Assembly: GCA_017163975.1 (NCBI GenBank)
Contig: JAFFSR010000362.1
Location: 2,919,001 to 2,983,000 of the forward strand
Length of the DNA: 64,000 bases
Origin: Anastatus disparis
Taxonomy: Eukaryota > Arthropoda > Insecta > Hymenoptera > Eupelmidae
Reading direction: 5' to 3'
The notes below the pieces were generated by a model. The model was not told the origin of the DNA and did not search any database. It worked only from the letters and a program-made list of their open reading frames with translations. This document shows, in pieces, positions 54,887-64,000 of this stretch (its first letter is position 1; each line of letters opens with the position of its first letter). The translations under genes and the position numbers were made by a program.

Positions 54887-54892
54887 TTAAAC

Positions 54893-55157
54893 TGAGTTAT
54901 GTAACAAGTAATAAAAAGTGTTATGATAATATATAAATGTGTTTGAACTTTATTTAATAAATACAGAGTTGCTACAGAGTATGCTTATGCGCAAGAGAAG
55001 AGCGACTAGCTCCGGCACAGTGAGAAGCACGACCAAGACTAACGCCTCACATTCAAAGTAACTAACGGCTTTCCCCACCATGTACTTATCACGCACACAC
55101 TCATACATACAGTAATACAGAGAGAGTATGAGAACCAATACATTTATATTTCTAACA
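54893..55157 (-). repeat. Copia 3' LTR (minus-strand orientation)
   Basis: 265 bp, same as 57529-57793 with very few differences (for example at 54931 AGTG against AGCG at 57556 region). Confidence 0.9.
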
Positions 55158-55163
55158 CTCCCC

Positions 55164-56072
55164 CTGTTCGAATAATCTCTCTTCTAAAACATTCATCATC
55201 CTCTTTAAAACATTAAATTGCGATTTGGCAAGACTCTTTGTAAGAATGTCAGCCAACTGTTATTTAGTACTAACACTCTTAACAATCACGGTGCCATTTT
55301 CTACTTGTTCTCTTATAAAATGAAATCGGAGTTCAATATGCTTAGTGCCTCTATTATTACTTGGGTGCTTGGATAATTCAATTGCACTTCTATTATCCAC
55401 AAACAAATCACAACCCTTTGCGCATTCAACTCCCATTTTACTTAAGAACCTTTTCAACCACACAAGTTCCTTACATGCCTCACACGCAGCAACGTATTCC
55501 GCTTCAGTCGTCCTTTGCGCTACAATACTTTGTTTTCTCGAAAACCATATAACCGGTGCTGAAGCACATAAAATAACACAACCACTTGTAGACTTTCTTG
55601 TGTCTAAACAACCAGCGAAATCTGCATCCGCATATGCAATCGGAGACATGTTAACAGAATTACCATTGTATAAAATTCCTACATTACTCGTTTTAATCAA
55701 ATATCTAAAAACACGGTTCAAACATTTAACATGAGTTACATTAAAATTATTTACAAATCTACTCAATGTATTTACAATATAGGCTATATCTGGTCTTGTA
55801 ACATTAGCCAGAAACAATAAAGAACCGATAGCCTCTCTATACGGATAATTAACATATTTGTCATTATTACACGGTTTACATAAAATCAAACCTAGTTCAG
55901 CAGGCGTATCAGTGGGATTCGCAGTATCCATATTAAATCTTCTAATAATCTTTTTACAATAACATTCCTGATTTATAAAAATCGTTTTCTTATCTAAATC
56001 CCTATTAATTTGAATTCCCACGAATATACCTACCGGACCAACAGTTGCTTCAAAACTATCACATAAATCTTT
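55164..56072 (-). pseudogene. Copia RNase H and RT C-terminal part
   Basis: Minus-strand frame 56021-55260: VGIFVGIQINRD-like RT end, then RNase H with YADADFAGC, KSTSG, TTEAEYVA and DNRSAIELS. TAA at 55260-55262 precedes the expected end; the same frame continues with LADILTKSL to about 55170, so it is a premature stop close to the end. A frameshift near 56030-56075 separates it from the RT. Confidence 0.85.
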
Positions 56073-56074
56073 AA

Positions 56075-57528
56075 TTACATTCTGTATATCATCATATTAC
56101 TACCAAAAATCATACCATCATCCACTACAAGCGCTAGATACATAGATGACTCATTCTCTCTTTTACATACAAAAACAGACCATTCTGAATCACACTTTAC
56201 AAAACCAAATCTATTTAAAAATTCACAGAAATGTGTATTCCAACATTTAGATGCCTGCTTGAGTCCATAAAGAGATTTTCTCAATCTACACGCTTTGTTC
56301 TTCGCATCAGGAACATAAAGACCCTCTGGTATCTTGATATAAATTTCTTTTTTCAATTCACTATACAGATATGCAGTCTTAATATCAAATTGCACCATTT
56401 CCAAGTTCTTCTGTGCAGCCAATGCAAATAAAACTCTGATGGATTCATATCTTGCGACAGGTGCATAGGTATCAAAATAATCAATGCCTGGACGCTGCAT
56501 AAAACCACGAGCGCACAATCTTGCTTTGTATCTATCAACATTACCAGCTGAATCAGTCTTGACCTTAAAAACCCATGTCGCATCCAGTAAGTTTGCATCC
56601 ACCGGGGGAACGACAATGTCCCAAATATTATTTACTTTATAAGAATGCAACTCCTCTGCCACAGCCGACTTCCACTGCACAACATCACTTCCAATCATGG
56701 CATCAGAGAAATTAATCGGCTCCTGAATATCGACAACATTGCCTTCATATCTTTTTGGCTTCTTTATCAAGGTTCTATCCCGTAAAGTCATATTAGACTC
56801 TTTTGAATTTCTTTTCTTGCCACGTTTTTGCTTGTCATTTACATCCTGAATATGCTGCTGCACAGGCTCTTCTTCTGACAGATCCATAGATTCTTCCATA
56901 TCATTTGTACTGTTCATACTTGCATAATCTTGTTCATCTTCTTGTTCAGCTTCCAAAACTGACTCATCAGACAATTCCTTATCCTCAGCCTCATTCAAAT
57001 TTGAAAACATTAATAACGGAACAGTAGACTCATTGTGAGCAACATTAAACTTTACATCACATGCTATCACAACTTTTCTGCTTACAGGATCAAACAATCT
57101 ATAATTTGTTGAATCTTCATGGTAACCTACTAAAATCATTTTTACAGCTTTAGCATCAAACTTCTTTCTGAGGGTTTCATGCACAAAAGAATATGCATCA
57201 CTTCCAAAAGGACGCATGTGACTTACATCAGGCTTTCTTCCATACCACATTTCAAATGGTGTAAAATTTCTGTTGTTAGCATTTGTTGTCCGATTCAACG
57301 AATATACGGCAGTATTAACAGCTTCGGCCCATAAATCCTTGGGTAACTGCTTTGCATGCATCATGCTCCGGGCTGACTCAACAATAGTACGGTTCTCTCT
57401 TTCTATACGACCATTTTGTTTTGGCGTACGTGCAACGGAGGTACCTAACCTTATGCCTTCTTCAGAGAGAAATTTCTTGAAATTCTTATTGACAAATTCA
57501 GTGCCATTATCAACCCGAAATGTTAAGA
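56075..57528 (-). pseudogene. Copia integrase core to RT
   Basis: Minus-strand frame starting at the LTR junction with VDNGTEFVNK (integrase second Asp), NGRIERENRT (Glu) and LWAEAVNTAVY; an internal ATG lies at 57364. A charged linker follows, then RT with ATWVFKVK, ARGF, FDIKTAYL, SLYGLKQA and LVVDDG (variant of YVDD). It stops at 56075 after a frameshift. Upstream gag and protease are absent. Confidence 0.88.
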
Positions 57529-57793
57529 TGAGTTATGTAACAAGTAATAAAAAGCGTTATGATAATATATAAATGTGTTTGAACTTTATTTAATAAATAC
57601 AGAGTTGCTACAGAGTATGCTTATGCGCAAGAGAAGAGCGACTAGCTCCGGCACAGTGAGAAGCACGACCAAGACTAACGCCTCACATTCAAAGTAACTA
57701 ACGGCTTTCCCCACCATGTACTAATCACGCACACACTCATACATACAGTAATACAGAGAGAGTATGAGAACCAATACATTTATATTTCTAACA
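57529..57793 (-). repeat. Copia 5' LTR (minus-strand orientation)
   Basis: 265 bp; on the minus strand it is joined directly to integrase coding sequence at 57528, marking the deletion junction. Confidence 0.9.
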
Positions 57794-58569
57794 CAATATT
57801 CTCTACTTCTCTCAAAAACGATGCTGAGGAATTTTTTCTTCTTGTGCACAAATATTGATAATAATACTATTGCGCTCAACTAGTAATTTATAGATACAAC
57901 GATTGATACTTAAGCAAATAAGAAAAACTTTATTACACAAGGATAGAAAATCCTGCCTACTATTGAATATTACTGCAGCAAGCTTTTGGCGAGATTTAAG
58001 AAATATTTTACAAAATATTGCAGGAAACCATACGGAAAGGTATGAGCGTTGTTCGCGGCAAAATTTGGGAAAAATTTCATAAAATATTACGAGAAACCTT
58101 TCATGAAAGATTGCTGCAAGGTTTCTTGAAATGTTGCTGCAAGGTTTTCATGAAAGGCTGCTGCGAGGTTTTTAGAAATATTTCAACCAGGTTCTAGCGC
58201 GGGCATATAAATGTTGCTGCAATATCTCATAAAAGGTTGCTACGAGGTTTTCTGCAAGGTCGCGGCGAGATTTTCTGAAAAATTGCTGTGTGGTTGCTTG
58301 AAATGTTTTTGCTATTTTTCCCGCAAGATTCCTGTGAGGTTTCTTGAAATGTTTTTGTTACATTTCCTGAAAGATTGCTGCGAGGTTTCCTGCAAGGTTG
58401 CGGCGAGGTTTTCTGAAAGATTGCTGCGAGGTTTTTAGAAATATTTCAACCGGGTTCTAGCGCGGACATATAAATGTTGCTGCAATCTTTCATGAAAGGT
58501 TGCTGCGAAGTTTCGAAACTTTCATGAAACCTTGCAGCAACCTTGCAGCAATCTTTCATGCTGTGTGGG
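57794..58569. repeat. Right arm of the TIR element
   Basis: Contains the 57828-57965 module and then diverged TTTCATGAAAGGTTGCTGCGAGG units in mixed orientation up to the right TIR at 58569. No gene; frames such as 58211-58438 are repeat-encoded. Confidence 0.65.
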
Positions 58570-58571
58570 CT

Positions 58572-60847
58572 GATATATGGCTTGACCTTTGCCTTGTTGA
58601 TTCAAATGATCTTGTACTTGACTACTGGAAGACTAACGTTCCATTCATCGACGAACATGACTTTATCGCTGCTACTGTCAAGTCTTCTCTCTCTAAACCT
58701 CTACTTAATGATTTCACTTATCGTGATTATGGTTCGGCTGATGGTGCTGCTTTTCTTAATTACTTCTCCGCTCTTAATTGTACAACCTGTGATGGTGGAT
58801 TCTCCCTTGTCGACTCGTCTGAAGTGCCTTTATGGCCATCTTAATGAAGCGATTGCACTGTATGTGCCTTTAAAGAGAGTCCGGCAGGGTGGAAGTCGTC
58901 GTCCCTGGTACACCTCAGAACATCATCATCTGATTCGAGAGAGAGAGATAGACTATACCGACGCTACAAACGGTCTTGACTGCTGATTTACTGTGCTACA
59001 GGGCTGCTCGTGATCAGGCTCATGAGCGCATTGAATCGGTGAAGCTCTTTTACTACTATGACAGACTATCTGGAATGACGGACTCTCGACAGATATGGAA
59101 GGAGCTCAGGAATCTTGGTGTGTGTTCTAGTGGTGGTAGCTTAGGTCACTCTTTTTCTGTTGATGAACTTAATCGGAATTTTGGTGGAGTCGCGTTTGAT
59201 CCCTTGGTACCTCCTATTTCTGAATTTATAGAGACTTTCTCAGAGGATGAATCTTTCAAACCAATGTTCAAATTCAATGATGTCACCTTAGAGGAGGTTA
59301 GAATGGCTATTAATCATTCTACTTCTCAAGCCAGGGGATTCGATGCGATTCCCCAATCTATTATTTATACTGTTTTTCCGATTATAGGGCCTATTCTGTG
59401 TCGTATTTATAATGACTCCCTGCGTGAGTGCGTTTTTCCTTCTTGTTGGAAGATCTCGTAGGTTACTGCAATCAACAAGGTCTCTTCCCCGCGCACCACG
59501 GGTGACATAAGGCCGATCTCACTACTGTCCTTCATGTCCAAGGTTCTTGAGCGTCTTGTATATGATCAACTGCATTGTTACTTGACTACTAGACAACTAC
59601 TTGACGAACATCAGACCGGCTTTAGGACTGGACATAGTACTCAGAACGCACTTCTTAAATTGACCGAGGACATTAGACTTAATATGGACCAACGCTACGT
59701 AACTATGCTCCTGTTATGTGACTTCAGCAAGGCATTTGACACGGTCTGTCACACTACTTTACTCCGCAAGCTGTGTTCTCTAGATATATCGCAGACTGTT
59801 GTTAGATGGTTTGGTTCTTATTTGTCTGATCGTCGCCAGGCTGTAATTGATGCTGCTGGTAATCAATCAGATCTTGTCTCATTGAATACTGGTGTTCCTC
59901 AAGGCTCTGTTCTTGGGCCTCTCCTTTTTTCCATTTACATTAATGATGTGGCTACCGGCTTTCACTCTAATGTTCAGTATCTTATATACGCTGATGATCT
60001 GCAGGTGTATGTACACTTACCGATTACTCAGCTTGATTTTTACACTACTCTTATGAGTGATCATGCTTTGCTGATTTCAAATTGGGCCTCGAGTAATCAT
60101 CTAAACTTGAATGTGAGCAAAACTAAAGCCATAATCATTGGATCTTACTACTATATTAATATGCTATCTACACTGCTGATACCTGGTATTCCAATTGATG
60201 GTAACGTCATCAAGTTTGAGTCGTCTGTCCGTAGTCTGGGAGTGTGGTTGGATAGCAAATTGAACTGGAGGGATCACATTACAAATGTATGCAGTAAGTC
60301 TTACTCTCTTCTCTATAGGCTTAACTTTTTTAGAAAGAGTACTACTCTTGCTTTACGTAAGCACCTCATTCAGACACTGCTGTTTCCCCTCTTGAATTAC
60401 TGCTGCCTCGTCTATTCTGATCTATCGGCTGAGCTTGATCTAAGGCTTCAGAGGGTTATTAACTCTGGCGTGCGTTACATTTATGGTGTAGGTAGGCGCA
60501 AGCATATCTCTGCTCACAGGTTCTCTTTGGGCTGGTTATCCACAGCGGGTCGTAGAAATTACTTCACTGCCATATTCCTGTACAAAACATTTTCATCACG
60601 CTCATCTTCCTATCTATTTTCCAGGTACTTGTGGAGCCAGCCTGTGAGGGCTTTGAGGGGTGATGTGAGGCCATTGACCATTTCTTTCGCATCTACAGAA
60701 TATTACCAAAGGTCATTCCTGGTCTCTTCATCGCGGTTATGGAATGATCTTCCTACAGCATTGAGAAGCTCACCCTCACTGTCACTGTTCAAGTCTGCCT
60801 CATTTTCCCACTTCCTATCCTTAGAGCGTGGACCTCTGCCTTTATAA
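58572..60847 (+). pseudogene. LINE-B ORF2, endonuclease end and reverse transcriptase
   Basis: Resumes with IWLDLCLVD (endonuclease C-terminal part). Frame changes lie near 58811 and 58975, and TAG at 59459-59461. From 59534 to TAA 60845-60847 there is a long frame with RT motifs FRTGHSTQNALL, CDFSKAFDTV, GVPQGSVLGPLL and YADDLQVY (about 59990), then thumb and C-terminal region (LRLQRVINSGVRYIYG). Less decayed than LINE-A. Not functional as it stands. Confidence 0.88.
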
Positions 60848-61090
60848 TAATTTTTATTTTTATTTTTGTTTTTATTTTCATTTTTATTTTTATCTTTTAT
60901 TTTCATTGAATTCATACTAATATTCATTTGTTTAAAAAATTTTTTTTTTCTCGTGAGATTTTTTCTCTCTATTGTATTTTTATTTTTTTTATTTTTTCTG
61001 TTTGTATTATTGACTGCTTTGTAATAACTTTATTTTGTTGTACGACATAATGTACATTAATAAACTTCATTATCTATCTATTATCTATCT
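60848..61090 (+). other. LINE-B 3' end
   Basis: T-rich 3' untranslated region ending in TTATCTATCTATTATCTATC units; CR1-group LINEs often end in short microsatellites rather than poly(A). Confidence 0.6.
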
Positions 61091-61500
61091 CCCTCTCCGT
61101 CACTCCGTCTTTCCATGTCCATCACTCCGTTTTCGTCTCTTCGTCTTCGTCTCTTCATCTCCGTTTCTCCATCTCCGTTTCTTTGTCTCCGTCTTTCTGT
61201 ATCCGTCTCTTTGTCCCCGTTCTTGCATCTTTGTCTCTTCGTCTCCATTTTTTCGTGTTTGTCTATTTGTCTCTATTTCTTTGTCTTTATCTCTTTGTCT
61301 CTATTTATCTGTCTTTGTTTCCTTCTATGTCTCCATCCTTCCGTCTACGTCTTTCCGTCTCCATTCTTCAGTTTTCGCCTCTCCGTCTCCACCTTTCCAT
61401 CTCTCTGTCTCCGTTTGTTCATCTTCGTTTCTCTGTTCTGTGTCACATTTTTCCGTCTCTGTCTTTTTGTCTGCGTATCCGTCTCCCGGTCTTCCTTTTT
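61091..61500. repeat. CT-rich minisatellite, right block
   Basis: Degenerate TCTCCGTCTCTTCGTCT units, matching the block at 49446-49598. Several overlapping frames are repeat-encoded Ser/Phe/Leu strings. Confidence 0.85.
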
Positions 61501-61598
61501 ATGAAATCGTTCCTTGACTCCGATGATACCCTTTGACTCTGTTTCTTTGCTTCTGTTCATACATACGTATGTTTACACATTGATGCTGACGTCTGAGT

Positions 61599-61626
61599 TG
61601 ATGATGATAATGATGATGATGATCAT
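61599..61626. repeat. (GAT)n microsatellite
   Basis: Imperfect GATGATGAT run. Confidence 0.8.
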
Positions 61627-61778
61627 GATATGTTCATTGTTAAATGAATTTCAAATTTTACGTTTCGTTCCAGATCTGTTTAAAGGACTCATCAGTAAAG
61701 CTTTGTGAGAAAAGACAATCTAAATAAATAGATATTACTATAGTTTATATTGATTAAAAAGAAATTTCTAGATTAATT

Positions 61779-63058
61779 GTGACTTCACGTAATTCAAATA
61801 ATGAAATTAAGCGTAAAATTAGAATAGTAAGAAAACGTGAGAGAAAATTAGAGTATAAAAAGAATAAAACAAAAGGCATTTAAAAACGAACTTATTCTCT
61901 CTCGAAGCTTAACTATCGTGAAACAAGCGGTAAGTGTATCCCTTTCTATCTTGCGCATTGGTACGATGTAGCTATTACCAGCTAAGTCTCCTATGTCCCT
62001 AACCCTGAAAAGGTAGCACAAAGTGCTCATATGTATGGAAAAAGGATAAGTAAGGAAGGTATTTAAGCTGGATCCGATCTTAGCGCAAACGTCATGCTGC
62101 GACTAGTCCGGGGTCTCTTTGCTTGTATATTTGTATTAAGGTTCTAAGTTTCCCTTATAAGCCAATGATCTTTAAAGCCGATGGCCTTATTAAAAGAATG
62201 ACAATTAAATTTAATTGATTCAAACACTTTGAAATTTGGCAATTGTAACACTATTATAAATTATTGTTAGTTTAAATAGTTGATAAATTGAATAAATTTT
62301 TTAACGTACACAACAGAAAAGCTACAAGTGACATTAAATTAAAATGAATTGTATTTAATGAATTTTTTCGTTGTTTTAACTACCCATACGGAGTTGGTGG
62401 TTATCCAACTCCTCGCGGACCTGTTAAAACAAACGAAATGAATGATATTATAAACTCTGAATTTATTTTTAAAAGTAACTTTATTGTTCGATGATTGGCC
62501 AAAGAGTGCCGTACAAAATCTCTCACGACGACTAGATTGCTCTCGCTTGAGCCGCCGTCGCCGCTATCTTCCTCCTCTTAACAGTATTCGTATTGTGGGG
62601 GGAATATCGCTCTAATTTTAGCTCGTATTCTGCGCGAGTTCAGCGTCTCTATACGACGTTTCGCACGCTGAATCTTTCCTTCTCAAATCCCGTGTATTGT
62701 CTAAAGAGGGGAGAAATCTATTATACATTTACATATTATAATACAGGTGCGCTTGCATGTGTGCCGGGATTACTTTACCTTATGGGTGTATATCGGCACA
62801 CATACAAGCGCGTACATATACTGAATCAATCTCTACCTTGTGCGTCAACTTAGCTGGTAATAGCAACACCGTACCAACGCGCAAGATAGAAAGGGATACA
62901 CTTATCGCTTGTTTCATGATAGTTAAACTTCGAGAGAGAATAAGTTCGTTTTTAAATGTCTTTTGTTTTATCCTTTTTATACTTTAATTTTCTCTCACGT
63001 TTTCTTACTATTCTAATTTCACACTTAATTTCTTTATTTGAATTACGTGAAGCCACAA
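61779..63058. mobile_element. 1.28-kb non-autonomous element with ~210-bp inverted arms
   Basis: Left arm starts TGTGACTTCACGTAATTCAA; right arm ends with its near complement (TTGAATTACGTGAAGCCACA, 63039-63058). Arms extend to about 61990 and from about 62852 and share AGAAAGGGATACACTTA in inverted orientation. The interior has a small hairpin (GGAGTTGG...CCAACTCC, near 62390) and no ORF with a domain. Target duplication unclear. Confidence 0.75.
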
Positions 63059-63304
63059 AATATTTTCACTTCTAAACTTATATTTGTAATTAATTAGAAG
63101 CATTTCGAGAAATCAACAACTAAAGCTTTTATTAAGGACGCATCAAGGCTTGATTCTATAGTGATTATTTTTAATTATATTTTTTTGTATTATTTAATTT
63201 ATTCAGATTGCCTTCTTTATTATAACAGATCCGGCTTTAGATGTTACTTTTGATACTATTCTCAGTTCTTTTTTACTTAGCACTAATATTGATATCCGCG
63301 TCCC

Positions 63305-63715
63305 TTTAATTACCCAGCGCTTACAATAGCAGTCGTGTTATTTTTATTATACAACGTTTACAATGAAAGTCGCGTTTTATCAATAACACCGTGCTCACAT
63401 TGGAAGTTGAGTTCCTTTAAGTACACAGCGTTCAAAATAGCAACCGTAAATACTTAATTACACAGCGCTTACAATAGCAGCCGCGTATTTTTAACCACAT
63501 AGCGCTCAAAATACCAGCTACGAATTTGTAACTACACAGCGCTTCCAGTAGTTTTAGCGTTCTTCTTCACCACAGCGCTTAAAATAGCAAGAAATGTTTT
63601 TTTAGCCACACAGCATTTAAAAAAGTGATTGCGTTTTTTCAATGGCACAGAACTCATAATAGCAGCCGTGATTTTTAACCACACAGCGCTGAACTTCACT
63701 TCATAATTTTCAATT
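63305..63715. repeat. Tandem array of ~44-bp degenerate units
   Basis: About nine copies of a unit built on CACAGCGCTTACAATAGCAG followed by a CGTNTTTTTAACC-like spacer; units vary in length and sequence. Confidence 0.8.
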
Positions 63716-63800
63716 TTTTTATATTTAATGCTATATTAGAGTTTCAAATATGTTTGATTTTATTTTCTTATTCATAATATTTAATTTTTGTATTGTGGTT

Positions 63801-63998
63801 TCATAATATTTCTTTGTAAACGATGTTTGTATAGACCATTTTATCTTTAACTTTTTTTGATTTTCCTGTTAATATTTTCAATTCTTTTTTATTGGTTGTC
63901 TTTGAAAGTGCCACGTATAACTGCCCATGACTGAAAATTGGTGTTGGTAAATACACTCCTACTTTTTTAAATGATTGTCCTTGCGACTTATTAATAGT
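63801..63998 (-). CDS. C-terminal end of a Helitron/Pif1-type helicase (partial, runs out of window)
   Basis: Minus-strand frame open from the window edge to TGA at 63801-63803, 65 residues. It begins [20 protein letters not shown] and continues [15 protein letters not shown]: the superfamily 1 helicase motifs V-VI region typical of Helitron Rep-Hel and Pif1 proteins ([13 protein letters not shown]). The last ~30 residues are Lys-rich. A Helitron is the likely source in an arthropod TE cluster; a host PIF1 gene is less likely. The 3' end of such an element would lie at lower coordinates, toward the 44-bp array. Confidence 0.85.
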   Translation of the reverse strand, partial: TINKSQGQSFKKVGVYLPTPIFSHGQLYVALSKTTNKKELKILTGKSKKVKDKMVYTNIVYKEIL

Positions 63999-64000
63999 CA

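Larger units (their letters stand above)
54893..57793 (-). mobile_element. Internally deleted Ty1/Copia element, minus strand
   Basis: Two 265-bp LTRs (54893-55157 and 57529-57793; minus-strand ends TGTTAGAAAT...CATAACTCA) differ at only a few positions. Read on the minus strand, the 5' LTR runs straight into the middle of integrase: gag, protease and the integrase N-terminus are missing. The rest, integrase core, RT, RNase H, is present with a frameshift and stop. A GGGGGAG polypurine tract precedes the 3' LTR (55158-55164). No clear target duplication. Confidence 0.9.
52625..58569. mobile_element. 5.9-kb TIR/foldback element inserted in LINE-B
   Basis: Left end CCCACACAGCATGAAA, right end TTTCATGCTGTGTGGG. 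CT on both sides (52623-52624, 58570-58571) looks like a 2-bp target duplication, and the LINE reading frame joins sensibly when one CT copy and the insert are removed. The arms consist of TTTCATGAAA/TTGCAGCGAGG repeats. The interior carries a piggyBac MITE and a Copia element (2.9 kb), so the core is about 2.9 kb. No transposase. A 2-bp target and CCCACA-like ends recall CACTA/CMC-type elements; not proven. Confidence 0.75.
49600..61090 (+). mobile_element. LINE-B: CR1/Jockey-group LINE split by a 5.9-kb TIR element
   Basis: Starts AAAGCGTAAGTAGCG directly after the left CT-rich minisatellite. A 5' untranslated region of about 1.3 kb is followed by ORF1 (50940-51974), endonuclease (52029 on) and, after the insertion 52625-58569, the rest of ORF2 to 60847. 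The 3' end is AT-rich and finishes in TATC units next to the right CT-rich block. Without the insertion it is about 5.5 kb. It carries stops and frameshifts. Confidence 0.8.

Noticed and set aside
63305..63715. CRISPR-like array
   Set aside because: Units are degenerate, spacers are not unique sequences of constant length, and the window is eukaryotic; it is a tandem array.

Overview
This window is eukaryotic DNA, AT-rich and almost entirely made of transposable elements and simple repeats. I found no ordinary host gene, tRNA gene or rRNA. The mix of families points to an arthropod, probably an insect: Ty3/gypsy elements (one with a captured arthropod-virus-type glycoprotein), CR1/Jockey-group LINEs, Copia, a tRNA-derived SINE, a piggyBac MITE, foldback elements, a Helitron-type helicase end, and an LTR promoter with TATA, TCA-type initiator and DPE-like spacing. 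I cannot name the species.

Region by region. 1-1284 is AT-rich filler. 1285-18981 is a DNA transposon remnant (15-bp TIRs, TAA target duplication) split by a 16.75-kb Ty3/gypsy element, 'element 1' (1954-18704, LTRs about 2.6 kb). Element 1 carries four small ORFs ahead of gag, a gag with seven zinc-knuckle units, a -1 frameshift signal, two aspartic protease domains in tandem, RT/RNase H/integrase with an unusual insert, and a spliced env resembling jingchuvirus-type glycoproteins. It has been inactivated by one stop in pol and a frameshift plus a stop in env. 19130-38210 is a set of foldback structures built of roughly 160-bp degenerate repeats. A second Ty3/gypsy element, 'element 2' (20307-31197, TCTA target duplication, tRNA-Lys primer site), is inserted in one arm. 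Element 2 has seven in-frame stops and a frameshift in gag-pol, yet an intact 300-codon ORF in the env position. Its 3' LTR holds a full tRNA-derived SINE. 33769-34330 is a decayed coding fragment.

38554-41643 holds three palindromic non-autonomous elements. 43315-48235 is a decayed LINE on the minus strand (LINE-A) carrying a 219-bp MITE. 49600-61090 is a second LINE on the plus strand (LINE-B) lying between two CT-rich minisatellite blocks. LINE-B is split by a 5.9-kb TIR element (52625-58569) that carries a 69-bp tandem array with a trimeric higher-order pattern, a piggyBac MITE and a deleted Copia element on the minus strand. 61090-64000 holds a minisatellite, a 1.28-kb long-TIR element, a 44-bp-type tandem array and the C-terminal end of a Helitron/Pif1-type helicase running out of the window.

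The parts that work together are inside the retroelements. In both gypsy elements Gag is made from the genomic RNA, protease-pol follows by -1 frameshifting at the same GGGAAAC heptamer with a downstream stem, and the 3' ORF is preceded by a splice acceptor that can pair with a GTAAGT donor inside the LTR. Element 1 is the most unusual object here: a complex, retrovirus-like layout with upstream accessory ORFs of unknown function.
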